A stretch of 64,000 nt of DNA, taken from contig NZ_FOIP01000001.1 in the NCBI RefSeq assembly GCF_900105215.1, positions 62,001 through 126,000 on the forward strand, in the 5' to 3' direction. The notes beneath the pieces were generated by a model that had not been told where the DNA came from, searched no databases, and saw nothing but the letters and a program-made list of their open reading frames with translations. Of this stretch, positions 51,466 to 61,481 are shown piece by piece. A program made the position numbers and the translations under genes. The stretch comes from Lacrimispora sphenoides (GTDB taxonomy: Bacteria > Bacillota > Clostridia > Lachnospirales > Lachnospiraceae). The stretch's first letter is position 1. Every line of letters starts with the position of its first letter.

Positions 51466-52371
51466 TTATCTGTTAAATAAAAACTTCATATAACGAATGA
51501 ATACATAAAACACCAGACAGACTGCAATCACGGTTTCAGCAAGCACTATGACAGGTAAAATTCCTAAGGCATATCCCATTTTTGCCAGAAACGCTGTTGA
51601 CATCTTCATTGCAATGGCACTGATCACCACCGGGAATGTAAAGGCAGCATAGCTTGGATAGAAAGGCAGCGCAAGAAACCTTGGCAGATAAACCAGCACA
51701 GTTATATATAATATTCCTGCCAATACCATGAGAAAGAAAACCATTGCCACGGATTTGGCTTCTACAGACTGAAGATATCCAGCCAGGCACAGGCTCACCG
51801 GAGCCGTATAGATGCAAAACAGCGGCCTTGCCGGTTCTGCAATTTCTTTGTATTTTACATACCGAGCCGTCACAAGAGCCAGTAAAATGAAGCACCAGAT
51901 CAGGCCAAACCAGAAAATGCCGGTTCCTAGCTTTGTGCGACCAAATGCCGGAGCCGTCACACTGGCTGTCACAATTCCAACATAAACGATGTAATAGCTG
52001 GCAAATACGGTTTTCATATTCAGCTTGTAAAGAAAACGTGCCGTAAAATACAACATGAGCAGAACGTGCAGAGCAATTCCAAAATACCAGATATAGACTG
52101 CACTGCCTCCAATAAAGGGCTTTGCATAAGCAGATAACAGGATTACTGCCATGGAAAAGGTCCCTGATACGCTTGCCATCACCGGATTTTTCATATCCTC
52201 TTTTACCATATCAAAATGAAACACACATTTACACAAAAATAAAATCGCCAATACAGCGGAGAGGCTTCCGCATACCAGGCGGATGGATTCTGAATAGCTT
52301 TGAAGGAGATTTCCCAGGGCCGCAAACCCAAGGGAAAGCCCTGCCATGGGAATGGGAACCTTTTTAATCAT
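51466..52371 (-). CDS. TDT-family (TehA/SLAC1-like) membrane transporter
   Basis: 301 residues with about ten hydrophobic helices, starting IPMAGLSLGFAALGNLLQSY, the usual N-terminus of the tellurite-resistance/dicarboxylate transporter family. Members include TehA, malate carriers and SLAC1 anion channels; the substrate here is unknown but an anion is likely. The ATG follows GGAGGAATGTC and overlaps the stop of the redox protein gene upstream, so the two are cotranslated. Confidence 0.8.
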   Translation of the reverse strand: MIKKVPIPMAGLSLGFAALGNLLQSYSESIRLVCGSLSAVLAILFLCKCVFHFDMVKEDMKNPVMASVSGTFSMAVILLSAYAKPFIGGSAVYIWYFGIALHVLLMLYFTARFLYKLNMKTVFASYYIVYVGIVTASVTAPAFGRTKLGTGIFWFGLIWCFILLALVTARYVKYKEIAEPARPLFCIYTAPVSLCLAGYLQSVEAKSVAMVFFLMVLAGILYITVLVYLPRFLALPFYPSYAAFTFPVVISAIAMKMSTAFLAKMGYALGILPVIVLAETVIAVCLVFYVFIRYMKFLFNR

Positions 52372-52864
52372 GACATTCCTCCGCAGACTCTGTCTCATCG
52401 GTATTTGTAAGGCCGTATTCCCGCACCACGATCTCAGCCACTTTTTTAGCTACCATACCAGTGAAACGGATGCACTGTTCCTTGTGCTCTCCTTGTCCCA
52501 TATCAAACTCTTTGGTCAGGATCCGGCAGCATAGTGCATTCTTCCCGTTGCTTTCCTTAAACCAGTCGTGAAGCTCTTTTGACACTTCTAAGTTCTTTTC
52601 CACCTTTGAATCTCCCTGCTTTGTCCGTCCAAAGAATATGCCAAGAGCCATCACTCCGCCGGAAACCGCCCCGCACAGACACTTGGAGCGTCCGATTCCA
52701 ACAGGAAAGCCGGAAGCCATAGCTATGATTTCCTCCGGTAAATCCAGCTCAAAGTTAGATCTCATGGAACTTACGACTGCCTCCGAGCAAAAAAATCCCC
52801 CCCGAAACAGAGCTTCCGCATCATCTCCGATTTTCTTCACACTAACCGCCTGTTTCACATTCAT
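52364..52864 (-). CDS. C_GCAxxG_C_C family redox protein
   Basis: 166 residues with the family pattern: FFCSEAVV, then CLCGAVSGGVMALG, then ALCCRILTKEF and EQCIRFTG. The conserved cysteines are placed to bind a metal or iron-sulfur centre; the family is thought to be redox-related and often lies beside transporters or oxidoreductases. It overlaps the TDT transporter gene by eight bases. Confidence 0.88.
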   Translation of the reverse strand: MNVKQAVSVKKIGDDAEALFRGGFFCSEAVVSSMRSNFELDLPEEIIAMASGFPVGIGRSKCLCGAVSGGVMALGIFFGRTKQGDSKVEKNLEVSKELHDWFKESNGKNALCCRILTKEFDMGQGEHKEQCIRFTGMVAKKVAEIVVREYGLTNTDETESAEECHD

Positions 52865-52965
52865 CTCTTGTATCCTCCTGCATGTTTATTGATACTTATA
52901 TTCTATTAAGATTTAAGGCTTACGTCCAATTCATAAACTCTATAAATAAGCCGTACTTATAGAAA

Positions 52966-53895
52966 TTATCTATCAACATACTCGAAGCTTACATGGTCAC
53001 TTGTTAAATCAAATATCAGTTCCTCCTCTTTATACAGCAAAAACCTTGCCAGCAATAAATGCTCCTCTTTTATAAAGCGCACCATCTTTCCCAGATCCGG
53101 AGCCAAAAGCCTGTGGGAAAACCCTGGTTTCTTTATCCTGTTCCGGTTCGTTAAAAATATTTTAAATGTGTATTGGCCCTGCTTTAATATGACCGCAGTT
53201 TCCCTTTTGCATACCACTTTAACTCCCAGATAGGTGGCAAGGCGGTATTCCTGTCCTTTATACTGGATGACACAGATACAGCCCTGAAAGCTGTGTCCGA
53301 TAAAAGGAATGTGGGCAATGGAAACCATGACTGATGCCTCCTGTGAAAACCGGTTGCATTGAAGCCATAAATAATCCCTTGGAAAGGATCTGCCCCTGTC
53401 TCCCTCTATATATCCCTTTTCCCCGTCAAAATCCAGGACCTTTCCATTGACGGTAAGGCTTCCTTTCAGTGAGTGGGACATGCTGATGATCTCATGCCTG
53501 CATTCCATAAAGGGGATCCATTGGAAGGGACCCATGATGGTATATTCGATGGGACTTAAGGAGCCGTAACGGATCATTCCCTGAATAGAAATATCCTTTG
53601 ACTGGATATCCACCTTAACGCCGGTCAGAGAAAAGATATTATTTCCAAGAATGATCCTTTTTCTCTTTCTGTCAACCAGATAATCTTCCTCTTCAAAGTC
53701 CAGAGAATAAGAGTTTTCATTCCATATGATCTGCAAAAACGGGTGCTTCACTCCCTTTTCGTCTGCACTATGGCCGGGTATAAAGGCTAAGACCGTATCT
53801 GCATTCTGATGTTTAAAATACCAGCCCTGAAAAAACGCATGTCTTAATCTGGCCATTCTGGTTTTTATGATTTTATTAAGATCTTTCATCTCCAT
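52966..53895 (-). CDS. Tocopherol-cyclase-like protein
   Basis: 309 residues without signal peptide or membrane helix. It has the landmarks of the tocopherol cyclase family (PF14249): FFQGWYFKHQ near the start, GPFQWIPFMECRHEIISMSH in the middle, GYIEGDRGRSFPRDYLWLQC, and a C-terminal GQYTFKIF. In plants and cyanobacteria the enzyme closes the chromanol ring of vitamin E. An anaerobe of this kind has no known tocopherol pathway, so the bacterial homologues must have another, uncharacterised role, perhaps lipid or isoprenoid binding. It stands alone. Confidence 0.8.
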   Translation of the reverse strand: MEMKDLNKIIKTRMARLRHAFFQGWYFKHQNADTVLAFIPGHSADEKGVKHPFLQIIWNENSYSLDFEEEDYLVDRKRKRIILGNNIFSLTGVKVDIQSKDISIQGMIRYGSLSPIEYTIMGPFQWIPFMECRHEIISMSHSLKGSLTVNGKVLDFDGEKGYIEGDRGRSFPRDYLWLQCNRFSQEASVMVSIAHIPFIGHSFQGCICVIQYKGQEYRLATYLGVKVVCKRETAVILKQGQYTFKIFLTNRNRIKKPGFSHRLLAPDLGKMVRFIKEEHLLLARFLLYKEEELIFDLTSDHVSFEYVDR

Positions 53896-54004
53896 GATGG
53901 ATCTCGTCCCTTTCTTTCATCATTGCTGATTCTAAACATAGGGTTTCCAAATATCAGGAAACATAGTCAGAAAAAGTATGTTTTATATTTTATGGAACTA
54001 AACA

Positions 54005-54045
54005 GAAAATGGCCCGTCCATTTCCGGGACGAGCCTTCTTAAAAT
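54005..54045 (-). terminator. Terminator of the GGDEF/HD-GYP gene
   Basis: GGCCCGTCC pairs with GGACGAGCC (one wobble) around seven bases, 10 bases after the stop codon; a T-rich run follows on the - strand. Confidence 0.75.
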
Positions 54046-54055
54046 TCTCTTTATT

Positions 54056-55735
54056 CTAAACGCTGACTTTTACGTCATAAACGACCTTATCGATAAATAC
54101 ATGGACATATTCCCTGCAAAACTGCGTACCGGCTCCCTTAATCAGCTCACTGATCGCATATTCCTTGGGTAATGCCTGGCGGTAGCTTCTTTCACTGATC
54201 ATGGCATCGTATGCATCTGCAATGGCAATGATCCTGGACTGGACCGGTATTTCATTCCCCTTAAGCCCCTTTGGATAGCCATTTCCATCCCACCGTTCAT
54301 GATGTGCCAGAACGTAATCCGCCATCTCTGACAGCTCATTGACCGAGCTTAAAATGCGGTATCCGATTTCCGGGTGCTTTTTAATTTCTGCCCACTCCTG
54401 TTCCACCAGTTTTCCATTTTTATTCAATATCCCTTCTTCAATTGCCACCTTGCCGATATCATGGAGCAATCCAACTGTCTTTAACTCTTTAACTTCATCT
54501 TCCTGCAGTCCGAGGGCTGTCCCCATCTTTTCACACAACTCTGATACGCGGAAGGAATGCTGTTCTTCCCTCGGATTTTTCTCATGAAGGGCCGCCATAA
54601 CCGTATATATGGTCTTTCCCCTTATTCCCGTACTTACCAGCAGCTTTTTCTTATACATATAATCCTCAGCTTTTCTGAGCACTTCTAATATGGATTCTTC
54701 CTCCCTGTATTTTACACTGTATCCAAAGGAAACGGAAAGAGTGATCTTATTAACGGCTTCATGTTTTGTCCGTTCATTGATCCTGCCGATCAATTCTTTA
54801 ATTTCCACGATATCGGTATTGGGAGACAGTATGATGAATTCATCGCCTCCCAGACGGCTTATGATGTCTTTTTCCCTGAAGCCCTCTCTTAATACTTCGG
54901 CCACTTTTTGAATATAGATATCTCCCGCTGTGTGTCCAAAGGAATCGTTCATAAGCTTTAACCCATTGATATCAGCCATGGTAATAATTAACGGATAATA
55001 GCTCCGGGAATTCAACCGCAGCAGCTGTTCTTCAAAAAATCTCCGGTTGTATAATCCAGTCAGCTGATCATGATAGCTTAAATAATGCAGCCGTTCCTCC
55101 GCCTGCTTGCTTTTGGTAATGTCATTTAAGATAATGGCCACCTGGTTTTCCTTTGGGCGGGACACCAGGACCTGGTAGTAATAATATGTATTCTTCTGAA
55201 ACCGTTCGTAGCTGGTTGATTCTCCTGTTTTAATGGTCCGGATCAGCTTTTCCAAGTTTTCCGGCAACACATCTTCATGTATTTCGAAAAAATATTTTCC
55301 TATTATCTCTTCTTTCTTTAATCCGGTCAGTATCTCATAGCTGTGATTAGAGTCCACCAGCCTGTACTTAAATATATCTTCGCCGGAGGCCCCCTCATAC
55401 AATGCCATGCCTAACTGCATCTCGTTTATGACAGCCTTATATTTCTCTTCGCTTACCCTTAACTTTTGGTCAGCCTGTTCCACCTTCCTTAAAAGATTGG
55501 AAATTAAAAAGTAGAGAACCGAGGCGGTAAACAAAACATACACCATTCCCTTATAAGTATGAATCACCATCTTTACTGAAGGATTGTAAACGAGCCGGTT
55601 CACTATTCTGTCGGAAAAATAAACCCAGACAAAACCAAAAATCAAATACATGAAGCAGATTTTAATTCTTTCCTGTTTTAAAGGATCTCTTTTTCGCTTA
55701 AAATCACCCATTTTGCCCATTAACCATTTAATCAT
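54056..55735 (-). CDS. PAS-GGDEF-HD-GYP cyclic-di-GMP signalling protein
   Basis: 559 residues: two N-terminal membrane helices (about 25-45, 62-82), a PAS domain (about 95-215), a GGDEF domain with intact active site SRLGGDEFIIL, and an HD-GYP domain with LLHDIGKVAI and HHERWDGNGYPKGL. An RxxD inhibitory site (REKD) lies five residues before GGDEF, so cyclase activity should be subject to product inhibition. The protein can in principle both make and break c-di-GMP, with balance set by the PAS signal. The ATG follows GGGGGAGTAGT. It is monocistronic. Confidence 0.93.
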   Translation of the reverse strand: MIKWLMGKMGDFKRKRDPLKQERIKICFMYLIFGFVWVYFSDRIVNRLVYNPSVKMVIHTYKGMVYVLFTASVLYFLISNLLRKVEQADQKLRVSEEKYKAVINEMQLGMALYEGASGEDIFKYRLVDSNHSYEILTGLKKEEIIGKYFFEIHEDVLPENLEKLIRTIKTGESTSYERFQKNTYYYYQVLVSRPKENQVAIILNDITKSKQAEERLHYLSYHDQLTGLYNRRFFEEQLLRLNSRSYYPLIITMADINGLKLMNDSFGHTAGDIYIQKVAEVLREGFREKDIISRLGGDEFIILSPNTDIVEIKELIGRINERTKHEAVNKITLSVSFGYSVKYREEESILEVLRKAEDYMYKKKLLVSTGIRGKTIYTVMAALHEKNPREEQHSFRVSELCEKMGTALGLQEDEVKELKTVGLLHDIGKVAIEEGILNKNGKLVEQEWAEIKKHPEIGYRILSSVNELSEMADYVLAHHERWDGNGYPKGLKGNEIPVQSRIIAIADAYDAMISERSYRQALPKEYAISELIKGAGTQFCREYVHVFIDKVVYDVKVSV

Positions 55736-55829
55736 ACTACTCCCCCTTCAAATGGTATTATACACTATTTTAATACCATAAGAAACATTTTACTACTTTT
55801 TTCATCTTAATAATGACCAGGCATAACAA

Positions 55830-55860
55830 AAAAAGAAGGGCAAGCGGCACCCTCCTTTTT
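55830..55860. terminator. Bidirectional terminator
   Basis: AAAAAGAAGGG pairs with CCCTCCTTTTT (one mismatch) around a nine-base loop, 34 bases after the flavin reductase stop. Confidence 0.8.
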
Positions 55861-55894
55861 ATAGCTTTAACAGTATTTTATTTACCAAATCAGC

Positions 55895-56401
55895 CTATTC
55901 ATCTGTCTTTAATACTTTTACAATTTCTCCTATGATCGTATCATGGTAATCTTTTTGCGGATAATTTTGCTTATCAATGGTTTGATCAAAAAAACCATTG
56001 GGATCGATCCTCTGCTTATAAAGCTTGCGGCAGATAAGGACCAGTCTTGCTTCTGAAAAATAAGGCGCCTCTGCATCAAAAACAGGAGTAAGTCCAGTCT
56101 CTTTCTCCTTATCCACGTCACGTCCGGAATGGGCGCCGCAGTAATTTAAAGCGGATCTGCAATTATCACCGAAAAAGCTAAGGGCGTAATACTCGTTCTG
56201 GTCAATAAATTCCAGGGTATATCTCTGGGGACGGAGCACAATGGTGGATACGCTCTTATTCCACATGATTCCAAGCCCTCCCCAGCTGGCTGTCATCATA
56301 TTATACTTTTCCTCACTGCCGGCGGATATCAGCATCCACTCTTTTCCTATCATTGTAAATGGATCCATGGTTACTTGTTTTAGATCAACTGGTTTTAACA
56401 T
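55895..56401 (-). CDS. Flavin reductase-like FMN-binding protein
   Basis: 168 residues of the flavin reductase/flavoredoxin family: MLISAGSEEKYNMMTASWGG with the FMN-contacting stretch, VLRPQRYTLEFIDQNEYYAL, and SGRDVDKEKETGL. It binds FMN and probably transfers electrons between NAD(P)H or ferredoxin and a partner. It lies just after the molybdenum cofactor cluster, but with a 69-base gap, so joint function is uncertain. Confidence 0.88.
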   Translation of the reverse strand: MLKPVDLKQVTMDPFTMIGKEWMLISAGSEEKYNMMTASWGGLGIMWNKSVSTIVLRPQRYTLEFIDQNEYYALSFFGDNCRSALNYCGAHSGRDVDKEKETGLTPVFDAEAPYFSEARLVLICRKLYKQRIDPNGFFDQTIDKQNYPQKDYHDTIIGEIVKVLKTDE

Positions 56402-56470
56402 GTTAATACCTCCATACTTTTAATATTTGTTCATTATATTCTCATATTATATAACAAATTTATCTGAAGA

Positions 56471-57046
56471 TCAGGATTCGGAATTTTTCCGCACATCAAT
56501 ATCCACCAGTTCCAGGCCATCCGGTACCTCGTGAAGGTACAAATCTTCAATATGTCTCCGGATAACCCGCTTTCCTCCCACATCTCCCTCTAATTTCAGA
56601 AGCTCCTTTAAATAGTTTCTGGAAAAGATGGCCGGGTTTCCCAAAGCACCCATGTTACACAGACATCCGATTCCCTTTCCGCTGTTTTTCCAGCCATTCA
56701 CCAGATCTCTTATGGTAGCCGCCTTTAAATATGGCTGGTCGCAGACCGCAAAGCAATAATCTGTTTCTTCATTTTTAAGCACTTCCAGCGCCAGATGAAT
56801 GGAATGGGAGATACCGAGGCTGCTTTCCTCGTTTACCACTATCTCATAGCCATAATTGTTCAAGCATTCCATGATTTCCTGGTACTGGGTAACAACCACT
56901 TTCCTGTCAAAGATGCCGTCCGGAAGCTTTTCCACTTCCTCTAAAATGTATTGGTACATGGGTTTCCCCTTGAATTCATGAAGCAGCTTATTGCCGTTAA
57001 ATCTGCGGCTGTCACCTGCTGCCAGAAGGATTAGTGCCAGTTTCAT
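56471..57046 (-). CDS. mocA: Molybdenum cofactor cytidylyltransferase-like NTP transferase (MocA)
   Basis: 191 residues with the nucleotidyltransferase motif LLAAGDSRRFNGNKLL and the acceptor segment CFAVCDQPYLKAATI. The family adds CMP (or another nucleotide) to molybdopterin to make the dinucleotide cofactor of the xanthine dehydrogenase group. Its place at the end of a cluster with yqeB and yqeC homologues fits the selenium-dependent molybdenum hydroxylase maturation set. Confidence 0.88.
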   Translation of the reverse strand: MKLALILLAAGDSRRFNGNKLLHEFKGKPMYQYILEEVEKLPDGIFDRKVVVTQYQEIMECLNNYGYEIVVNEESSLGISHSIHLALEVLKNEETDYCFAVCDQPYLKAATIRDLVNGWKNSGKGIGCLCNMGALGNPAIFSRNYLKELLKLEGDVGGKRVIRRHIEDLYLHEVPDGLELVDIDVRKNSES

Positions 57047-57068
57047 GCCATCAAACCTCCTCTTTTTA

Positions 57069-57881
57069 TTACTTTTCTGTTTTATCCGCCGCCCCTTTTT
57101 TCTTCTTCATGCTTAAAATCGCCTCCAGGACGCCCCCTCCGATGGAGGACGCCTTGTCTGAGATCGTGTAGCAGTTTTGGGCGTTTCCCCTGGGATCAAC
57201 ATCACCTGACTTCATTCCCTTTGTCACTGTTACACCATCCTGAAGCAGCCCTCTGACAACGCCTCCCACCTGTGCATATATGGGAGCATCGCCTGAATAG
57301 CCCACCAGGCCGCCTTCTTCTACCAGATCGCCGATCATGACCTGGCCTTTAAAGGTTCCGTCCGCCGTTGCACGGATAATCCGTTCTTTATCATAACCGC
57401 CGATCATTCCTGGAACTCCCGTGTTGGGAAACGCGCTTCCTTCCCAGATACAGCGGCCCAGGTTATGGCCTCTTTTTGTCTCCACCACCACATGGCAGTC
57501 AAGTCCTGCCGTAAACCCGGGGCCAACACCTACTACCACATCTGCGTCCGTTATCCTGGTTCCAAGATTCTTTTTGGCAATAATAGCATCTACCACTACA
57601 TCCGGCTTCCAGGTTTCCCGGATTTTGCATTCCTCATCGACCACAACCGCAACCTGATCCCCTGCTATGGCCTCATGGATTTCCTCCAGGCTGTGACATA
57701 ATACTCCGGTGACATCCTCCACCATTGCCTTTCCCTCATAGACTGCCCTTGAAAAGGCCACCGTCCGCCGCACTGTGGTGGGAACGGCGATATCCGTCAT
57801 AACCAGTTCAAAGCCGCAGCGCTGCAGCCGGCATCCAATGCCTGATGCCAGATCACCGGCTCCTTTTATTAGTACCTTCAT
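57069..57881 (-). CDS. yqeB: Selenium-dependent molybdenum hydroxylase system protein, YqeB/EF2563 family
   Basis: 270 residues. A Rossmann-like N-terminus (VLIKGAGDLASGIGCRLQRC) is followed by VDAIIAKKNLGTRITDADVV and a C-terminal beta-rich half (GMIGGYDKERIIRAT, CYTISDKASSIGGGVLEAIL). The family is a marker for the pathway that inserts selenium into molybdenum hydroxylases; its reaction is unknown. The ATG at 57881 follows AGGAGATAATA. It lies 22 bases after mogA. Confidence 0.9.
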   Translation of the reverse strand: MKVLIKGAGDLASGIGCRLQRCGFELVMTDIAVPTTVRRTVAFSRAVYEGKAMVEDVTGVLCHSLEEIHEAIAGDQVAVVVDEECKIRETWKPDVVVDAIIAKKNLGTRITDADVVVGVGPGFTAGLDCHVVVETKRGHNLGRCIWEGSAFPNTGVPGMIGGYDKERIIRATADGTFKGQVMIGDLVEEGGLVGYSGDAPIYAQVGGVVRGLLQDGVTVTKGMKSGDVDPRGNAQNCYTISDKASSIGGGVLEAILSMKKKKGAADKTEK

Positions 57882-57903
57882 TATTATCTCCTGATCTTTT
57901 GGT

Positions 57904-58395
57904 TTATTTTCTGGCGCATTCTCCGCCCCTGCCCGACAGGATTTCCAGACCATGGAAAAGAGTATCCAGAATATATTCCAGACTCTCTCTCACCGCCTTA
58001 GGACTTCCCGGAAGGTTGATGATAAGGGTCGATCCCCGGATGACGCTGGCGCCCCTGCTTAACATGGCCCGCTTGGTCACAGTCATGCTGTAAGCCCGTA
58101 TGGCCTCGGCAATTCCCGGTGCATTGCGGTCCGCAACAGCAAGAGTGGCCTCCGGGGTCACATCCCTGGGAGAAAAGCCGGTCCCACCGGTGGTCAGAAC
58201 CAGATCGCATTCCACCTCATCGCTTAAGCGCATGAGTTCCTCTTTTAAGTCCTCTCCTTCATCGGCAAGGAGCTTATAGCTGACCACTTCAAAGCCTGCA
58301 TTCTCCAATATCTCTCTTATGACTGCGCCGCTTACATCTTCCCGTTCTCCGGCAGCCCCTTTATCACTTAAGGTTACGATTCCAGCTCGGTACAT
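57904..58395 (-). CDS. mogA: Molybdopterin adenylyltransferase (MogA/MoaB family)
   Basis: 163 residues with the family motifs GIVTLSDKGAAGEREDVSG, LVLTTGGTGFSPRDVTPEA and LPGSPKAVRESLEYIL. It activates molybdopterin by adenylation before molybdate insertion by MoeA. The start overlaps the MOSC gene by 22 bases, which indicates coupled translation. Confidence 0.93.
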   Translation of the reverse strand: MYRAGIVTLSDKGAAGEREDVSGAVIREILENAGFEVVSYKLLADEGEDLKEELMRLSDEVECDLVLTTGGTGFSPRDVTPEATLAVADRNAPGIAEAIRAYSMTVTKRAMLSRGASVIRGSTLIINLPGSPKAVRESLEYILDTLFHGLEILSGRGGECARK

Positions 58396-58817
58396 ACTGT
58401 GATTTCATCCCCTTCCTTCATGAGTCCTCCATGGAGAACCCTTGTAAAGATTCCGTTTGTCGGCATGATGCATTCTCCCATTTTCTTGTATATCTCACAA
58501 TGGCTGTGACATTCCTTTCCTATCTGTGTCACCTCCAAAAGGATATCCCCGCACGATAACCTGGTGCCGACAGGAAGATGAATGAGGTCAATTCCCTGGA
58601 CAATGACATTTTCCCCAAAGGCTCCGTTTCCGATCTCTGCGCCTCTGGCCTTAAAGTCCTCTATGGTATCAAAGGATAACAGGCTTACCTGCCGGTGCCA
58701 TTTGCCTGCATGAGCATCCCCTTCTATCCCGAATTCTTCTATAAAATGCCCTTCATCCACTCTGGTTTTCTGGGTTCCCTTTTTTTCACTGATACAGACA
58801 GCCATTACCTTTCCCAT
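58374..58817 (-). CDS. MOSC-domain protein
   Basis: 147 residues consisting of a MOSC beta-barrel: FGIEGDAHAGKWHRQVSLLS, NGAFGENVIVQGIDL, LEVTQIGKECHSHCEIYKK. MOSC domains handle sulfur or molybdopterin in cofactor sulfuration; small single-domain versions like this are frequent in clostridial molybdenum cofactor operons, often joined to mogA. The C-H-x-H-C cysteines are candidates for sulfur carriage. Confidence 0.9.
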   Translation of the reverse strand: MGKVMAVCISEKKGTQKTRVDEGHFIEEFGIEGDAHAGKWHRQVSLLSFDTIEDFKARGAEIGNGAFGENVIVQGIDLIHLPVGTRLSCGDILLEVTQIGKECHSHCEIYKKMGECIMPTNGIFTRVLHGGLMKEGDEITVCTELES

Positions 58818-58821
58818 CTGC

Positions 58822-59790
58822 TTATCCTCCTATCTGGTTCATGTTTAGGCCTGTTTCTCCCTGGTCTTCCTCAAAATGATGGCTCTCCGGTTTGTTCCGG
58901 ATACTTTCATTCATTAAATCGAAAAGACCGTCATCAGAAATTCCTTCCCGTAAAGGCCCTTTTAAATCCACTCCTGCGGGACTGTCCAGGCAGAGCTTTA
59001 AAAATCCGTCAGATGTCAGTCTTACCCGGTTGCAGTTATGGCAGAATTTGTGACTGACAGCACTGATAAAACCGATAAAACCGGTTTCATCTCCCCAAGT
59101 ATAATAAACGGCAGGACCGTTGCCTTTCACCTCGCGGCTTTCCTTAAGCTCTCCAAAGGCCTCTGACAGAATCCCTGCCAAGTCATCATTTTCCAGTGCT
59201 TTGTAATTTTTCCCCTGACCAATGGGCATCATTTCGATAAAACGGACCGGGATCCTGCGTTCCATGGAAAAACGTGCAAAGGCCAGTACCTCTTCCTTTG
59301 TTAAGTCCTCCATGACCGCACAGTTTATTTTTACCTTGAGCCCTGCTGCCAATGCGCTGTCAATTCCTTCCATAACGGATTCAAAACAGTCTCTTCTTGT
59401 GATCCTGGCAAACCGCCGGGGATCCAGAGTATCCAGGCTTACATTGACACTTGATAAGCCCGCAGCTTTTAGCTCTGCTGACTTTTCCTTTAACAGGCAG
59501 CCATTGGTGGTCATGGTCACATCTTCAATTCCCGGGATTTCCGCCAATTCTTTGATCAGGACTTCTATGCCCTTTCTCACCAAAGGCTCCCCACCGGTTA
59601 CCTTTACCTTACGGATTCCAAGGCGGGCGCCGGCCTCACAGATTCTTACGATTTCCTGATAGGTGAGGATGTCCTCATGACGAAGAGGGGCTATCCCCTC
59701 CTCCGGCATGCAGTAGAGACACCTTAAATTGCACCGGTCTGTAACAGATATCCGTATATAATCAATGGTTCTGTTGCAGCTGTCTTTCAT
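58822..59790 (-). CDS. moaA: GTP 3',8-cyclase (MoaA)
   Basis: 322 residues. The radical-SAM cluster motif C-x3-C-x2-C is at CNLRCLYC, with [10 protein letters not shown] next. The second, C-terminal cluster is formed by [14 protein letters not shown] and the later LCLD Cys. The enzyme converts GTP to 3',8-cyclo-GTP, the first step of molybdopterin synthesis, with MoaC completing the step. It overlaps moaC by four bases. Confidence 0.95.
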   Translation of the reverse strand: MKDSCNRTIDYIRISVTDRCNLRCLYCMPEEGIAPLRHEDILTYQEIVRICEAGARLGIRKVKVTGGEPLVRKGIEVLIKELAEIPGIEDVTMTTNGCLLKEKSAELKAAGLSSVNVSLDTLDPRRFARITRRDCFESVMEGIDSALAAGLKVKINCAVMEDLTKEEVLAFARFSMERRIPVRFIEMMPIGQGKNYKALENDDLAGILSEAFGELKESREVKGNGPAVYYTWGDETGFIGFISAVSHKFCHNCNRVRLTSDGFLKLCLDSPAGVDLKGPLREGISDDGLFDLMNESIRNKPESHHFEEDQGETGLNMNQIGG

Positions 59791-60287
59791 AATCCGCTCC
59801 CCCTGCCGCCTGAGTACTTTTCATAAAGTCCGCTTTTCCCGCCATCCTTTTTCAAAAGGCAGATATCACTGATCATCATCCCCCGGTCCATGGCTTTACA
59901 CATATCATATATGGTGAGCAGCGCTATGTTCACCCCTGTCAGAGCTTCCATCTCCACGCCCGTCTTTCCCTGGGTTTTCACCGTACAAAACGCCTCTACA
60001 GAAAGCCGCTCCTCATGAAGTACAAAGTCCACCGCGCATTTTGTAAGCATCAGTCCATGACACAAAGGGATCAGTTCAGAAGTTCTTTTCGCTCCCATGA
60101 TACCAGCCACCCTGGCCACTCCCAGAACATCGCCCTTTTTCGCGGTACCAAGGGAAATGGCTTCAAAAACCTCATGATTGACCGTAATAAACCCATGGGC
60201 AACGGCAATCCGGTCTGTCTCCGCCTTTTCTCCAACATCTACCATGCGGGCATTTCCCTGTTCATCAAAATGTGTCAGTCCATTCAT
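59787..60287 (-). CDS. moaC: Cyclic pyranopterin monophosphate synthase (MoaC)
   Basis: 166 residues with the MoaC motifs [42 protein letters not shown], and [17 protein letters not shown]. The ATG at 60287 matches family length; an in-frame extension to 60401 overlaps the upstream gene and is not needed. It acts directly after MoaA, whose gene follows with a four-base overlap. Confidence 0.94.
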   Translation of the reverse strand: MNGLTHFDEQGNARMVDVGEKAETDRIAVAHGFITVNHEVFEAISLGTAKKGDVLGVARVAGIMGAKRTSELIPLCHGLMLTKCAVDFVLHEERLSVEAFCTVKTQGKTGVEMEALTGVNIALLTIYDMCKAMDRGMMISDICLLKKDGGKSGLYEKYSGGRGSGL

Positions 60288-60318
60288 ATTTTCGTTCAAC
60301 CTTTCCTTCTGTAGTGCT

Positions 60319-61353
60319 TTACCAGCCCTTTCCGAAGCCGCAGTTTGGATAATAGCATACGTCGCAGGAGAGACAGAGCCCTCCTTTTCCCAGCTTATCA
60401 AGGTCTTCCTTTGTTACCGGATCATCCGCCATGAGCCTTGGGAGCACCAGATCAAATACGGTCCTCTTGGAATACATGACACATCCGGGAAGTCCGGCTA
60501 TGGGAATATTTTTCCCATCCTGCCTGTAGTAGGAAAGTAAGAACATGGCTCCCGGAAGCACCGGAGCGCCGTAGGATATCACCTCTGCACCTGTGTTACG
60601 GATAGCAAGCGGAGTCTTGTCATCCGGGTCAACGCTCATGCCTCCGCTAACAAGCACCATGTCAGCCCCCTGACGGATAAGGTCAAAAATTGCATCCGTC
60701 GTATGCTCCGGCTTATCATCGGTGATTGTCTGACCAAGAATCTGGCCGCCCAGTTCTTCCACCTTTGCTTTTAATACAGGTCCAAAGGAATCCTTTATTC
60801 TGCCATGGTATACTTCGCTTCCTGTGGTTACGATTCCCACCTTTTTATCCAGGTAGGGCAGCACGGCAAAGATCTTTTTACCCGCGCAAACTTCTCTGGC
60901 CTCTTCCATCTTTTCCTTATCAATGACAAGGGGAATGATCCTTGTCCCGCACAGCTTGTCCCCAGGCTCCACGGGAGTGTTAGGATGTCTGGAAGCAATC
61001 ATCATATTCCCTAAGCTGTTTATTTTATCTAAAAGTCCGGTATCTATCTTTAATAAGCCCCGGACGGTTGATTTCAATTCAATTTTACCTTCCTTTACCT
61101 CACTGCGGTCCATATGGTCACCCAGGCAAAGGCTGCACAGGATTTCAGCAGCTTCATTTTCATGGTAAAGGGAATCATCCTTTTCCCAAACATAAATATG
61201 TTCTTTTCCCATAGACAGCAGCACCGGAATATCCTCCTCTGTCACCACATGCCCTTTTCTGAATCTTGCATCTTTTATAACTCCAGGTATGATCTGAGTC
61301 ATATCATGGCAGAGAACCTGTCCTACCGCATCTACTGTCTTGATTTCCTTCAT
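60319..61353 (-). CDS. MoeA-like molybdopterin-binding protein with C-terminal Cys cluster
   Basis: 344 residues. The MPT-binding domain is clear ([57 protein letters not shown]). The N-terminus resembles the MoeA insertion domain but is reduced compared with E. coli MoeA. A C-terminal C-x2-C-x2-C-x4-C motif ([18 protein letters not shown]) is an extra feature of the versions found in selenium-molybdenum hydroxylase clusters and may bind metal. It probably inserts Mo into adenylated molybdopterin. It is the first gene of the moe-moaCA-MOSC-mogA-yqeB-mocA block and has its own promoter. Confidence 0.85.
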   Translation of the reverse strand: MKEIKTVDAVGQVLCHDMTQIIPGVIKDARFRKGHVVTEEDIPVLLSMGKEHIYVWEKDDSLYHENEAAEILCSLCLGDHMDRSEVKEGKIELKSTVRGLLKIDTGLLDKINSLGNMMIASRHPNTPVEPGDKLCGTRIIPLVIDKEKMEEAREVCAGKKIFAVLPYLDKKVGIVTTGSEVYHGRIKDSFGPVLKAKVEELGGQILGQTITDDKPEHTTDAIFDLIRQGADMVLVSGGMSVDPDDKTPLAIRNTGAEVISYGAPVLPGAMFLLSYYRQDGKNIPIAGLPGCVMYSKRTVFDLVLPRLMADDPVTKEDLDKLGKGGLCLSCDVCYYPNCGFGKGW

Positions 61354-61481
61354 CTTCCCTCTCCTTTCGTTCTTGGCATAATTTACTTATTAGCGCAGGC
61401 GCAGCGCGGCTGAGCTTAGAAAATTAATGTTATTCTCAAGTAAGAATATCCATCTTTGCAGAATTTTTTTCATATCCGTTC

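Noticed and set aside
61354..61480. Molybdenum cofactor riboswitch in the leader of the MoeA-like gene
   Set aside because: The leader has a GC-rich stretch and a small hairpin but not the conserved core of the Moco motif.
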